Origin: an uncultured Lacibacter sp. | GTDB taxonomy: Bacteria > Bacteroidota > Bacteroidia > Chitinophagales > Chitinophagaceae | Length of the DNA: 13,706 nucleotides | Direction: 5' to 3' | NCBI RefSeq assembly: GCF_946479605.1 | Contig: NZ_CAMLGT010000081.1 | Location: 1-13,706, forward strand | Part shown: positions 1 through 7,482 of the stretch, piece after piece | Position numbering within the stretch: position 1 is the first letter of the stretch | Layout of the letters: each line of letters starts with the position of its first letter | The notes under the pieces: generated by a model | Databases searched by the model: none | The model's input: the letters and a program-made list of their open reading frames with translations, nothing else | Told to the model about the DNA's origin: nothing | Program-made: the position numbers and the translations under genes

Positions 1-585
1 CTGGTGGGTAAAACGGGCACAGGTAAATCTTCTTTATTAAAAACATTGTATGGCGAGTTGCCGCTTACTGAAGGCGAGGCTACTGTTGCAGGCTTTAACC
101 TGCGAGAGATGGATTGGAAGAAAGTTCCTTTTCTCCGCCGCAGCCTGGGTGTGGTGTTTCAGGATTTTCAACTGCTCACTGATCGTAATGTGCATGAAAA
201 TTTAAAGTTTGTGTTGAAGGCAACAGGCTGGAAAGATGAAAACCTGATGGAAGAAAAGATCAATGATGTGCTGGATAAAGTGGGATTGAAATCGAAAGGA
301 TTTAAAATGACATTTGAAATGAGCGGTGGCGAACAACAGCGTGTGGATATTGCACGTGCACTGCTCAACTCTCCTAAATTAATATTGGCCGATGAGCCTA
401 CAGGTAACCTTGACCCTGAAACCAGTGATGAAATTATGAAGCTCTTGTTCCAGGTAGCAAAGGATTACAATACCACCGTAATTATGGCCACCCATGATTT
501 TATGGTGATCAAAAATTATCCTGCACGTACATTAAAGACAGAAGGCGGTAAAGTGTGGGATAATGCTAGTGTAGCACACGTATAA
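1..585 (+). CDS. ftsE: FtsE-type ABC transporter ATP-binding protein (5' end missing)
   Basis: This is the ATPase subunit of an ABC system, most like the cell-division protein FtsE. In the known family FtsE pairs with the membrane protein FtsX and couples ATP hydrolysis to peptidoglycan hydrolase activation at the septum. The reading frame is open from base 1, so the true start lies upstream and roughly 30 N-terminal residues are missing. Visible in order are Walker A (GKTGTGKS, visible residues 3-10), a Q-loop (VFQDFQ), the ABC signature MSGGEQQR near residue 107, Walker B with [12 protein letters not shown] near 127, and the switch histidine in MATHD near 163. The signature has Met in place of the usual Leu. 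No ftsX follows; the next gene is convergent and overlaps the last 20 bases. A LolD- or MacB-type ATPase is the main alternative, but the short length and Q-loop region favour FtsE. Confidence 0.85.
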   Translation: MVGKTGTGKSSLLKTLYGELPLTEGEATVAGFNLREMDWKKVPFLRRSLGVVFQDFQLLTDRNVHENLKFVLKATGWKDENLMEEKINDVLDKVGLKSKGFKMTFEMSGGEQQRVDIARALLNSPKLILADEPTGNLDPETSDEIMKLLFQVAKDYNTTVIMATHDFMVIKNYPARTLKTEGGKVWDNASVAHV

Positions 586-1684
586 GATGCTCTGCATTTT
601 TTTTGTTGTTGAATAAGTTTTGCAGTAATTCTTTCCTGATCTGTATATCCTGTTCCGTAAATTCTTTGTGGAATAAACGGTAGATATGGTATTTCATTTC
701 TTTGACGTTGTCTGCTTGCTGGCAGGCTTGTTCTGTGCCTGTACCTTCAATCATTTCTTTGTTTACAATTACATGTCTGCCTTTGAACAGGGCATTCAGT
801 AATTTCAGTTTAATACCCGACTGCATCATGGAAGGCAATACATGCACCTGGGCTTTCTGCATCAGGTCGTCTAATTCGTTTTCACTTGGGTTGGCAACAA
901 GACAGGCAGATGGTTGCTTTTGCACCAATTCGGCTAAACGTACAGACGGATTTTTCCCTGCAATAACAATGGGAATATCAAGATCTCTGAAAATTTTTTC
1001 TAATAACCAGGTTGCGGTTTTTTCATTTTCAGCTACAGATAAATTCCCATGATACAAAGCAAATGTGCCTTTGCCGGGCTGCGAAGTAACCGTGCTGTTT
1101 GGTATAAAAGCAGGCAGGTGTTCAATAGAACTTGCTTTAAACAGTTTTTTGTAAGTAACACAATCATTTGGCGAAATAGCCAGCAGCTGATAATCTTTCA
1201 ATTGCTGCTCATAACGCTTCAGCAAACGGCTTTCATGTTGCATATAAGCTTTGCGCACAAGTGACACTTCCCATTTGCCAAGTTGCTTGTAATATTCAAA
1301 CTCAGTATTGTGTAAGCGGATGGCTATATTCTTTTTGGTAACAGCTCCGCTGGTTAATCCGAAAGTGCTGTGCACACCTTCAAATAGTACAGGATAGTTA
1401 TCTGCATTCAAACGTTGCCAAAGTTCAGCATCGTTACGTGACGCAACAATATAAGGAAGCTGTAATGAAAAACCTTTGTGGCCTTCCTGGCGAGGGTAGT
1501 AATGTACTTCAACACAATATTTTTCCAGCTCAGGTTGCCGGCCCCGTCCATATTCAAAACAATGCAGGTGAATGTTCATCCCCAGCTCATGCAGGGCTTT
1601 GATCTTATAAAAGACATCTACCACACCACCATAATCGGCAGGATAAGGCACATCAAACGAAACAATATGTAAATGATCAGCCAA
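566..1684 (-). CDS. glycosyltransferase, GT-B fold (GT4-like)
   Basis: Predicted cytoplasmic sugar transferase of 372 residues that would move a sugar from a nucleotide donor to a glycan or lipid acceptor. The N-terminus has the Rossmann-type opening of GT-B enzymes (HIVSFDVPYPADYGGVVDVF). The C-terminal half has the donor-site region, with a glycine-rich strand (ALYHGNLSV, about residue 210) and the SGIKLKLLNALFKGRHVI stretch near 290, typical of GT4-type proteins. The glutamate expected in the EX7E motif is not obvious. No ATG fits the N-terminus. A TTG at 1684 gives the expected length and overlaps the stop of the upstream glycosyltransferase (TTGGCTGA, 8 bases), which suggests translational coupling. 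The 3' end overlaps ftsE on the other strand. Substrate cannot be read from sequence; a role in surface polysaccharide or glycolipid synthesis is an inference. Confidence 0.85.
   Translation of the reverse strand: MADHLHIVSFDVPYPADYGGVVDVFYKIKALHELGMNIHLHCFEYGRGRQPELEKYCVEVHYYPRQEGHKGFSLQLPYIVASRNDAELWQRLNADNYPVLFEGVHSTFGLTSGAVTKKNIAIRLHNTEFEYYKQLGKWEVSLVRKAYMQHESRLLKRYEQQLKDYQLLAISPNDCVTYKKLFKASSIEHLPAFIPNSTVTSQPGKGTFALYHGNLSVAENEKTATWLLEKIFRDLDIPIVIAGKNPSVRLAELVQKQPSACLVANPSENELDDLMQKAQVHVLPSMMQSGIKLKLLNALFKGRHVIVNKEMIEGTGTEQACQQADNVKEMKYHIYRLFHKEFTEQDIQIRKELLQNLFNNKKNAEHLIRVLH
584..604 (+). terminator. weak candidate terminator after ftsE
   Basis: A short hairpin (AAGATGC, loop TCT, GCATTTT, with one G-U pair) starts within the ftsE stop codon and runs into eight consecutive T residues. 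The stem is AT-rich and the loop has only three bases, so it is weak. It lies inside the 3' end of the convergent glycosyltransferase gene. The T run could instead reflect lysine and asparagine codons on the other strand. Confidence 0.35.
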
Positions 1685-2771
1685 GGAGTTTTTTATAAAA
1701 GTTAATAACGGTTTTTTCTTCTTCCTGCCAGTTAAGCACTGCTGCTGCCTGCAAACAGTTTGCTTTTAATCTTTCGTGTAGTTCCTTATCATTCAGCAAA
1801 CGTGTTAATCCTTCCGCAATCGTTTTTTCTTTTGTATCTGGTATCAGCAATGCAATGTCATATTCATCATTGATCTTTCGGTAAGATGGATAATCCATGC
1901 AAAGCTGTGGTACACCTGCCTGTATATAATCGAAAAAACGATTGGCGAGCGAAAGATAATTACTCAATCCGTTGTTTTCAAATATTGTAATGCCTGCATA
2001 AGCAGTTGCTGTAATTTCTTTCAATTCAGCAGGCTTCAATTTGCCTTTCAGGTGAACCTTATCTTCCAGTTGCAGCTGATGAATTAAATTTTGTGTTTGT
2101 TGAAAAAAGTTGCCATCGCCATAAATATGCAAAGGAGCATCCACATGTTTCATAGCGGGGATCAATGTTTCAAAACTTCTTCCTTCATTCACTGCTCCCT
2201 GATATAGGAAGAATGTTTGCTTAGTGCCTGTTGTCTGTTGCTTATTGCTTATTCGAAACGGCACACTTCTCACCACTTCATACTTCACCCCGTACATTTT
2301 TTCAAATTCATCTGCAATGGGTTCGCAAACAGTATAGCCATATTTGAAGTTTGGTACAGCAAACCGTTCGATCCGTTTCCATAGCCGGTAACGTGAAGGG
2401 CGTGTAATAATTTCCTTCATCTCACAAAACAATTCATGTGCATCATACACTCGTTTTGTGCCTTTAAGTTTTGATGCAATATAGCAAGGCAGGATGGTAT
2501 CAAGATCAATGGCACAGATACAATCTGCTTTTTGAAACAATAACCAGATAAATAAACGGAGATTATACTCCGCATAAAACAGCGGTCCTTTGGAAAACAG
2601 GCAGTACAATCTTTTTTGCTGAAAAGGATGTTGTTGCAGAGGTGCAGATTGTTTCAGCTTTCGCCCAACCAATGTAACTGTATAACCCTGTTGCGCAAGT
2701 GTTGTACAGATGCGGATCATGCGTTGATCGTAGGTGAGGTCGTTAGTAACTGTACAGATGATGCTTGCCAA
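1677..2771 (-). CDS. glycosyltransferase, GT4-like
   Basis: A second predicted GT-B glycosyltransferase, 364 residues, upstream of and overlapping the first, so the two probably form one transcription unit. The N-terminus (CTVTNDLTYDQRMIRIC) and the motif RVYDAHELFCEM near residue 110 are characteristic of GT4-like enzymes in Bacteroidota. The C-terminal donor domain begins near residue 190 (FFLYQGAVNEGRSFETLI) and includes IYGDGNFF and the region GLSNYLSLANRFFDYIQAGVP, where this subgroup carries its sugar-nucleotide site. The start is TTG at 2771, chosen because homologous N-termini begin just before this point and no ATG is available. A TACATTTG element on the same strand, 19 bases upstream, supports transcription starting here. 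Acceptor and donor sugars are unknown. Confidence 0.85.
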   Translation of the reverse strand: MASIICTVTNDLTYDQRMIRICTTLAQQGYTVTLVGRKLKQSAPLQQHPFQQKRLYCLFSKGPLFYAEYNLRLFIWLLFQKADCICAIDLDTILPCYIASKLKGTKRVYDAHELFCEMKEIITRPSRYRLWKRIERFAVPNFKYGYTVCEPIADEFEKMYGVKYEVVRSVPFRISNKQQTTGTKQTFFLYQGAVNEGRSFETLIPAMKHVDAPLHIYGDGNFFQQTQNLIHQLQLEDKVHLKGKLKPAELKEITATAYAGITIFENNGLSNYLSLANRFFDYIQAGVPQLCMDYPSYRKINDEYDIALLIPDTKEKTIAEGLTRLLNDKELHERLKANCLQAAAVLNWQEEEKTVINFYKKLLG

Positions 2772-2790
2772 AGGAAGGATTGGTTTTAGG

Positions 2791-2798
2791 CAAATGTA
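2791..2798 (-). promoter_or_regulatory. -7 promoter element for the glycosyltransferase pair
   Basis: On the minus strand the sequence reads TACATTTG, an exact match to the Bacteroidota -7 consensus TAnnTTTG, in the 42-base gap upstream of the glycosyltransferase TTG start at 2771. No good -33 TTG is seen at the usual distance. The predicted leader is about 15 to 20 bases. Confidence 0.55.
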
Positions 2799-2813
2799 AA
2801 AATTACAGCGTAA

Positions 2814-3386
2814 TCATCTCTGTTCTTTTGCTCCAAGCCAGATACCAAATGTAATATCAGCAATCAATGAAAATTCCTGCTGAGCAATGGGGCTGTATAA
2901 GCTTGGACCAATACTGCAATCAAGACTGAAGCGGTTTTTGTAATTACGTTGTATGCCCCATACAACACCAACATCAGGTGAATGCAGTGGGAGAGAATAG
3001 CTGTAGTTGCCATCACTGCCATAGTGATAATGCTTATTGCTGTAAGCATATTTTACAAGCAAGGAAAGAAAGTTGGCGGAGTTCAAAGCAGTTCGCTTTC
3101 CTTTTTTTTCACGCTGGTCAATGTTGTAATAATACCGCAGGTGGGCAGCGGCCATGGGGCTGGGTGCAAACTCAAACGCACTTCCCAAAAAATCAGAATA
3201 GGAATAGCTCCATTGAAACGAAAGAGCTGCCCTTCCTTTAACAGTCATTTTACCGGAAAGAGGTTGCTCAAATCCAACGCCTGGCGATAGTAAGGAAACT
3301 GTGCTGACCTGCTGTGTAAATGGTTTGCTTTGTGCGATAGCGGTTGTATAGCTAAGTGTAAAAAGCAAGAGGTTGAAAATGCGCAT
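2814..3386 (-). CDS. secreted or outer-membrane protein of unknown function
   Basis: I do not recognise this 190-residue protein. It starts with a clear Sec signal peptide: a positively charged MR, a hydrophobic stretch (NLLLFTLSYTTA) and a likely cleavage after AIAQ. The mature part is rich in alternating aromatic and polar residues (FQWSYSYSDF, HYHYGSDGNYSYSL) and ends in a strand-like segment (FSLIADITFGIWLG) before a short charged tail. This pattern fits a small outer-membrane beta-barrel, but that is an inference. The frame is also open upstream to a TTG at 3404; the ATG at 3386 is preferred because it places the signal peptide at the very N-terminus and because the TTG lies in a promoter-like TAATCTTTG (one base longer than the -7 consensus). 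It is divergent from the NTF2-like gene, with 57 bases between starts, and precedes the glycosyltransferases by 42 bases. Confidence 0.7.
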   Translation of the reverse strand: MRIFNLLLFTLSYTTAIAQSKPFTQQVSTVSLLSPGVGFEQPLSGKMTVKGRAALSFQWSYSYSDFLGSAFEFAPSPMAAAHLRYYYNIDQREKKGKRTALNSANFLSLLVKYAYSNKHYHYGSDGNYSYSLPLHSPDVGVVWGIQRNYKNRFSLDCSIGPSLYSPIAQQEFSLIADITFGIWLGAKEQR

Positions 3387-3443
3387 CTGATAAGGTTTAA
3401 ACAAAGATTATGATACTTTCCTGATTAAATATAACTTGGGTGA

Positions 3444-3905
3444 ATGAACACGATTGAAACTTTCTATACGGCTTTTAGCAAGGGTGACTGGCAGACGATG
3501 GCCGGTTGTTACCACCCGGATGCAGAGTTTACAGATGAGGTATTTGTTGGCCTCAAAGGAAAAGAAGTGCCAGCCATGTGGCAGATGTTGATAGAAAGGA
3601 GTGGGGGCAACATGGAAATAACCTACAGTCATGTACAGGAAACAGGTGAACAGGGCAGTGCCGATTGGGTGGCTGTGTACATATTTTCGGCCACGGGTCG
3701 CCGGGTCATCAACCGCATTCATGCCGAATTTGAGTTCAAAGATGGCAAGATCTACCGACACCGTGACAATTTCAACCTGCACAAATGGGCCAGCCAGGCC
3801 ATGGGTTTCAGGGGAAAATTGCTGGGCGGCACCTCATTTTTTCGGAAAAAAGTACAAAAAACAGCCCGGGAAGGGCTCAATCGCTATCTTTCCCGGAATA
3901 TTTAA
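3444..3905 (+). CDS. NTF2-like/SnoaL-type protein
   Basis: A 153-residue protein with the cone-shaped alpha+beta barrel signature of the NTF2/SnoaL superfamily. The N-terminal helix ETFYTAFSKGDWQTMAGCYHPDAEFTDEVF is followed by a helix carrying GKEVPAMWQML, then alternating strands (MEITYSHVQE, DWVAVYIFSATGRRVINRIHAEFEFKDGKIYRHRDNF). The closing segment, FNLHKWASQAMG, is typical of bacterial SnoaL-like proteins. Family members include isomerases, dehydratases and non-catalytic ligand binders, so no reaction can be assigned. The ATG at 3444 starts the fold cleanly. The gene stands alone, divergent from the signal-peptide protein, and ends about 10 bases before the rpsO promoter -33 element with no terminator seen between. 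By hand count it is about 50% GC, against roughly 40-45% in sampled neighbouring lines. Confidence 0.8.
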   Translation: MNTIETFYTAFSKGDWQTMAGCYHPDAEFTDEVFVGLKGKEVPAMWQMLIERSGGNMEITYSHVQETGEQGSADWVAVYIFSATGRRVINRIHAEFEFKDGKIYRHRDNFNLHKWASQAMGFRGKLLGGTSFFRKKVQKTAREGLNRYLSRNI

Positions 3906-3913
3906 TCTGCCAA

Positions 3914-3947
3914 TTGCTCCTTTTTCCAGCTATTTCCCCTACCTTTG
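3914..3947 (+). promoter_or_regulatory. rpsO promoter (-33 TTG, -7 TACCTTTG)
   Basis: TACCTTTG at 3940-3947 matches the Bacteroidota TAnnTTTG -7 element, and TTG at 3914-3916 lies 23 bases upstream, at the long end of the accepted spacing. The leader to the rpsO ATG is about 45 bases and A/T-rich, with no SD sequence. The surrounding 12-mer CCTACCTTTGCC recurs exactly at the promoter near 9107. Confidence 0.7.
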
Positions 3948-3996
3948 CCGCCAATTTATAGATGTATAATTTGGATGTCAATTAAAAAAATCTGAG

Positions 3997-4269
3997 ATGT
4001 CAGCAATTACAAAAGAAAAAAAAGCAAGCATTTTCGCAACTTTCGGTGGTTCTGAAAAAAACACCGGTTCTATTGAAGGACAGATCGCTCTTCTTACTGA
4101 GCGTATCAACCACATCGCCACTCACCAGAGAGAGAACAAAAAAGATTTCTCTACGAACCGTGGTTTGATGCAGCTGGTTGGCCAACGCAAAAGTTTACTC
4201 AGCTACCTGAGCAAAACAAACCTGCAAGGCTACCGTGCTTTAATTGAGAAATTAGGTCTCCGTAAATAA
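3997..4269 (+). CDS. rpsO: 30S ribosomal protein uS15
   Basis: The 90-residue product is ribosomal protein S15, which binds the central domain of 16S rRNA early in 30S assembly and contributes to a bridge with the large subunit. It has the usual family length. Diagnostic stretches are NTGSIEGQIALLTERINHIATH (residues about 22-43), the KKDFSTNRGLMQLVGQRKSLLSYL core, and the C-terminal YRALIEKLGLRK. The start at 3997 follows an A-rich leader without an SD sequence, normal for this phylum. The promoter lies directly upstream and a terminator directly downstream. pnp follows, the widely conserved rpsO-pnp order. In E. coli S15 represses its own translation through a leader pseudoknot; whether that happens here cannot be seen. 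Confidence 0.97.
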   Translation: MSAITKEKKASIFATFGGSEKNTGSIEGQIALLTERINHIATHQRENKKDFSTNRGLMQLVGQRKSLLSYLSKTNLQGYRALIEKLGLRK

Positions 4270-4292
4270 TTACGGCTATGTAATAAATCATT

Positions 4293-4333
4293 ATTCCCAA
4301 CACGTTTTTAATGCGGTTGGGAATTTTGTTTTT
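4293..4333 (+). terminator. intrinsic terminator after rpsO
   Basis: A perfect 9-bp inverted repeat, ATTCCCAAC at 4293-4301 and GTTGGGAAT at 4316-4324, with a 14-base loop, runs into TTTTGTTTTT. It lies 23 bases after the rpsO stop and would separate rpsO from pnp or let only part of transcription through. Confidence 0.85.
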
Positions 4334-4427
4334 CCTACAGGTTTCTCCCTTCATTCATTTTTCACAGAATTGCCTGTAAGGCTTTCTCCCCGCCTGCCTG
4401 CTTGTCAATTCATAAACAACATGTTCT
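4334..4427 (+). promoter_or_regulatory. pnp leader with hairpin and short overlapping reading frame
   Basis: The region between the rpsO terminator and pnp holds no recognisable TAnnTTTG promoter. It contains a 6-bp complement, TACAGG at 4336-4341 with CCTGTA at 4373-4378, and a pyrimidine-rich near repeat (GGTTTCTCCC at 4340, GGCTTTCTCCCC at 4381). An ATG at 4421, seven bases before the pnp ATG and out of frame, opens a nine-codon frame that ends at 4450 inside pnp. In E. coli the pnp leader is the site of RNase III/PNPase autoregulation; any equivalent role here is inference. Confidence 0.35.
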
Positions 4428-6605
4428 ATGTTATCACAACCTATCAGTAAATCATTCGATTTGGGTGGTGGCCGCATTGTTACCATTGAAACCGGTAAAC
4501 TTGCCCGCCAGGCCGATGGTGCTGTAACTGTTCGCCAGGGCAATTGCGTATTGCTCGCCACAGTAGTAGCCAATAAAGAACCAAGAGAAGGACAGGATTT
4601 CTTCCCCTTATCAGTAGACTACCAGGAAAAGTTTGCATCTGCAGGCCGTATTCCCGGTTCATTTTTTAAACGTGAAGCAAGATTGAACGACTATGAAATT
4701 CTCACCAGCCGTTTGATCGACCGTGCTTTGCGTCCATTATTCCCTGAAGATTATTTGTGCGATGTGCAGGTATTGATCAGCCTTGTTTCATCTGATGCAG
4801 AGGTGATGCCCGATGCATTGGCATGTTTGGCTGCATCTGCTGCATTAGCTGTTTCAGATATTCCGATCAAAGAAATTATTTCTGAAGTACGTATTGCAAC
4901 AATTGATGGCGAAATGGTGATCAACCCAACCCGTTCGCAATTGGCAAAAGCAACTTCCGAATTCATCATTGCAGCTACTGAAAAGAACCTGATGATGGTG
5001 GAAGGTGAAGCAAAAGAGTGCAGTGAAGAAGAGTTGGTGAAAGCATTGGAACTGGCTCATGATGCAATTCGTCTCCAGATTAAAGCACAACAGGAATTAA
5101 GAGATGCAAAAGGAATCACGACTAAACGTGATTACAAAAAGCCTGAAGGCAACGAAGAGATCAACCAGAAAGTGATTGCTTTTGCAAAAGACAAAGTATA
5201 TGCGATCTCTAAAATGGGTAGTGCGAAAAACGAACGCAGCGATGCTTACAGCGCATTGAAAGATGAGTTGATCGCCAGCCTTGGTGAAGAAGCAACGGAT
5301 GCTGATAAAAAATTAGCGAAGAAATATTACGAAGACCTGAAATGGGAAGTGGTGCGTAACATGATCCTTGAAGATCGTGTACGCCTGGATGGTCGTAAGT
5401 TAGACCAGGTGCGTCCGTTAGCAATGGAAATTGAACCATTACCAACACCACACGGTTCAGCTTTGTTTACCCGTGGCGAAACACAATCATTAACAACAGT
5501 AACATTGGGTACCAAGCTTGATGAATTGTTGATTGAAAGTGCAGCGAACAGTAACTATTCAAAATTCTTCCTGCATTATAACTTCCCGCCATTCTCAACT
5601 GGTGAAGTGAAAATGATGCGTGGTCCCGGCCGTCGTGAAGTGGGTCATGGTAATCTTGCACAACGTTCATTAAAACAAATGATGCCCGGCAGCGAATATC
5701 CATACACTGTGCGTGTAGTGAGTGATATTCTTGAATCAAACGGTTCGTCTTCTATGGCAACTGTTTGTGCGGGTTCATTGGCATTGATGGATGCAGGAGT
5801 TCCGGTGCAGAAACACGTGAGTGGTGTTGCAATGGGATTGATCACACGTGGCGATGGTAAGTATGCGATCTTAACGGATATCCTTGGTGATGAAGATCAT
5901 CTTGGTGATATGGACTTTAAAGTAACCGGTACACGTGAAGGTATTTGCGGTGTGCAGATGGATATTAAAGTAGATGGGTTGAGCATGGATGTAATGCGTG
6001 AAGCATTGAACCAGGCGAAGGCCGGTCGTTTACATATTCTTGATGCGATGTATGAGTGTGTTGCTGAACCACGCCCTGAAGTGAAACCACATGCACCACG
6101 TATGGAGAAACTGATCATCGATAAAGAATTTATTGGTGCGGTGATCGGGCCCGGTGGTAAAGTGATCCAGGAAATTCAACGTGAAACAGGTACTACTATT
6201 ACTATTGAAGAAGTAGGCAACTACGGTGAAGTAAGCATCTTCTCGCAAGAGAAAACCGGTTTGGAAAAAGCGGTGGCTTGGGTGAAAGGTATTGTGGCTG
6301 TTCCTGAAGTGGGTGCAGTGTATGAAGCTACAGTAAAAGGTATTAAAGAATTTGGTGCCTTTGTTGAGTTCTTACCGAAGAAAGAAGGTTTATTACACAT
6401 CAGCGAAATAAGCTGGAAACGTTTAGATAGCATGGAAGGTGTGTTGAATGTGGGTGATGTGGTGAAAGTAAAACTGATCGGTCTTGATCCAAGAACCGGA
6501 AAGTTTAAACTCAGCCGCAAAGTGTTGATGCCAAAACCGGAAAGTGCTCCACGTCCGCAAGCTCAGCCTAAACAGGATGAGAGCAATGGCGAAGAGCGTC
6601 TCTAA
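4428..6605 (+). CDS. pnp: polynucleotide phosphorylase (PNPase)
   Basis: A 725-residue phosphorolytic 3'-to-5' exoribonuclease, trimeric in characterised members, acting in mRNA decay and RNA quality control. The architecture is complete. The first RNase PH domain spans about residues 10-145 and a helical linker domain about 150-235. The second, catalytic RNase PH domain spans about 315-545 and has the phosphate-site SNGSSSMATVC (about 437-447) and GDEDHLGDMDFK, whose D490, D496 and K498 correspond to the catalytic residues of E. coli PNPase. A KH domain follows with IGPGGK at 573-578, then an S1 domain at about 627-698 (GAVYEATVKGIKEFGAFVEF). A short Pro/Gln-rich tail ends in EERL. Length and domain order are as in the family. 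The ATG at 4428 lies just before the conserved FDLGGGRIVTIETGKLARQADG. It follows rpsO in the conserved order and ends at a strong terminator. Confidence 0.97.
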   Translation: MLSQPISKSFDLGGGRIVTIETGKLARQADGAVTVRQGNCVLLATVVANKEPREGQDFFPLSVDYQEKFASAGRIPGSFFKREARLNDYEILTSRLIDRALRPLFPEDYLCDVQVLISLVSSDAEVMPDALACLAASAALAVSDIPIKEIISEVRIATIDGEMVINPTRSQLAKATSEFIIAATEKNLMMVEGEAKECSEEELVKALELAHDAIRLQIKAQQELRDAKGITTKRDYKKPEGNEEINQKVIAFAKDKVYAISKMGSAKNERSDAYSALKDELIASLGEEATDADKKLAKKYYEDLKWEVVRNMILEDRVRLDGRKLDQVRPLAMEIEPLPTPHGSALFTRGETQSLTTVTLGTKLDELLIESAANSNYSKFFLHYNFPPFSTGEVKMMRGPGRREVGHGNLAQRSLKQMMPGSEYPYTVRVVSDILESNGSSSMATVCAGSLALMDAGVPVQKHVSGVAMGLITRGDGKYAILTDILGDEDHLGDMDFKVTGTREGICGVQMDIKVDGLSMDVMREALNQAKAGRLHILDAMYECVAEPRPEVKPHAPRMEKLIIDKEFIGAVIGPGGKVIQEIQRETGTTITIEEVGNYGEVSIFSQEKTGLEKAVAWVKGIVAVPEVGAVYEATVKGIKEFGAFVEFLPKKEGLLHISEISWKRLDSMEGVLNVGDVVKVKLIGLDPRTGKFKLSRKVLMPKPESAPRPQAQPKQDESNGEERL

Positions 6606-6632
6606 ACTTTCAATGAAATAAGTGAACTTTAC

Positions 6633-6660
6633 AGTCCCGCTGAAAAGCGGGACTTTTTTA
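6633..6660 (+). terminator. intrinsic terminator after pnp, abutting prmA
   Basis: AGTCCCGCT at 6633-6641 and AGCGGGACT at 6646-6654 form a perfect 9-bp GC-rich stem closed by a GAAA tetraloop (GNRA class), followed by TTTTTA. The stem ends only 8 bases before the prmA ATG, so it is both terminator and immediate 5' neighbour of the next gene. Confidence 0.9.
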
Positions 6661-6662
6661 TT

Positions 6663-7481
6663 ATGACGAACTATATTAAAATAACAATACCTGTAAGCAG
6701 CGATGAACAACAGGAAATTTTCCTGGCATTATTGAGCGAAGAAGGATATGATGGATTTGAAGAAGCAACAGATGCATTGAATGCATACATCAGCGAAGAG
6801 CAGTTCAATCAACAACAACTCGAAACATTGTTGCAGCCGTTTTCAATCAGCTATACAAAAGAAGTCATCGCACCAAAGAACTGGAATGCGGAGTGGGAGA
6901 GTAATTATGAGTCCGTGATCGTTGATGAGTTTGTGGCAGTGCGTGCACATTTTCATCAGCCCATTACAACTGTTGAACATGAAATAGTGATCACACCAAA
7001 AATGAGTTTTGGTACTGGTCATCATGCAACTACCTGGCAGGTGATGAAGTTGATGCAGCAGATCAGCTTCAATAATAAATCAGTGTTTGATTTTGGCTGC
7101 GGTACTGCTGTGCTCGCCATCCTTGCAGAAAAGCTGGGTTCAGCAACCGTATTAGCTGTTGATAACGATGATTGGTGCATTGAAAATTCAATCGAGAATG
7201 TGGAAGCAAATAATTGTACAAACATCGTTGTACAGAAAGCTGATGTCCCTTCAACGCAACAATTCGATATTATATTGGCTAACATTAATCGCCATATATT
7301 GCTGCAATACATGAAAACAATGGCCGCCTCACTGAACAAGAATGGGTTTATCATCATCAGTGGTTTTTATAAAGAGGAGAACCAACTGCTCATTGATGCT
7401 GCCGCTGCACAACAATTGCAATTGATAACAGCATCCGACAGAAATAACTGGAGTGCATTACTGTTTCAAAAAATAGCATAG
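6663..7481 (+). CDS. prmA: ribosomal protein L11 methyltransferase
   Basis: A 272-residue SAM-dependent methyltransferase that in characterised bacteria trimethylates ribosomal protein L11. The N-terminal substrate-recognition domain (about 1-95) contains the conserved APKNWNAEWESNYESV. The catalytic domain follows with KMSFGTGHHATT (113-124), SAM motif I VFDFGCGTAVLAI (141-153), the acidic loop AVDNDDWCIENS (165-176) and the ILANINRHILL active-site strand near 204. Motif I has Ala where GTG is more usual (GCGTAV), a small variation. The ATG at 6663 matches the expected N-terminus. There is no SD sequence and no visible promoter between the pnp terminator and this start, so expression may depend on readthrough or a promoter inside pnp. 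plsY begins one base after the stop, which points to an operon. Confidence 0.93.
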   Translation: MTNYIKITIPVSSDEQQEIFLALLSEEGYDGFEEATDALNAYISEEQFNQQQLETLLQPFSISYTKEVIAPKNWNAEWESNYESVIVDEFVAVRAHFHQPITTVEHEIVITPKMSFGTGHHATTWQVMKLMQQISFNNKSVFDFGCGTAVLAILAEKLGSATVLAVDNDDWCIENSIENVEANNCTNIVVQKADVPSTQQFDIILANINRHILLQYMKTMAASLNKNGFIIISGFYKEENQLLIDAAAAQQLQLITASDRNNWSALLFQKIA

Positions 7482-7482
7482 C

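Noticed and set aside
2978..3290. Two plus-strand reading frames of 87 and 102 codons opposite the signal-peptide gene
   Set aside because: They overlap each other in different frames, have no family resemblance and no promoter, and are explained by the opposite-strand gene.
3387..3404. TTG start at 3404 for the signal-peptide protein
   Set aside because: It would put six extra residues ahead of a well-placed signal peptide and overlaps a promoter-like TTTG; the ATG at 3386 is better.
3408..3782. 124-codon minus-strand reading frame opposite the NTF2-like gene
   Set aside because: It has no recognisable fold or start context and lies opposite a gene with clear NTF2-family structure.
4480..6520. 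Many minus-strand reading frames of 60-99 codons within pnp
   Set aside because: They are shadows of a highly conserved, complete PNPase gene and contain no domain signal.
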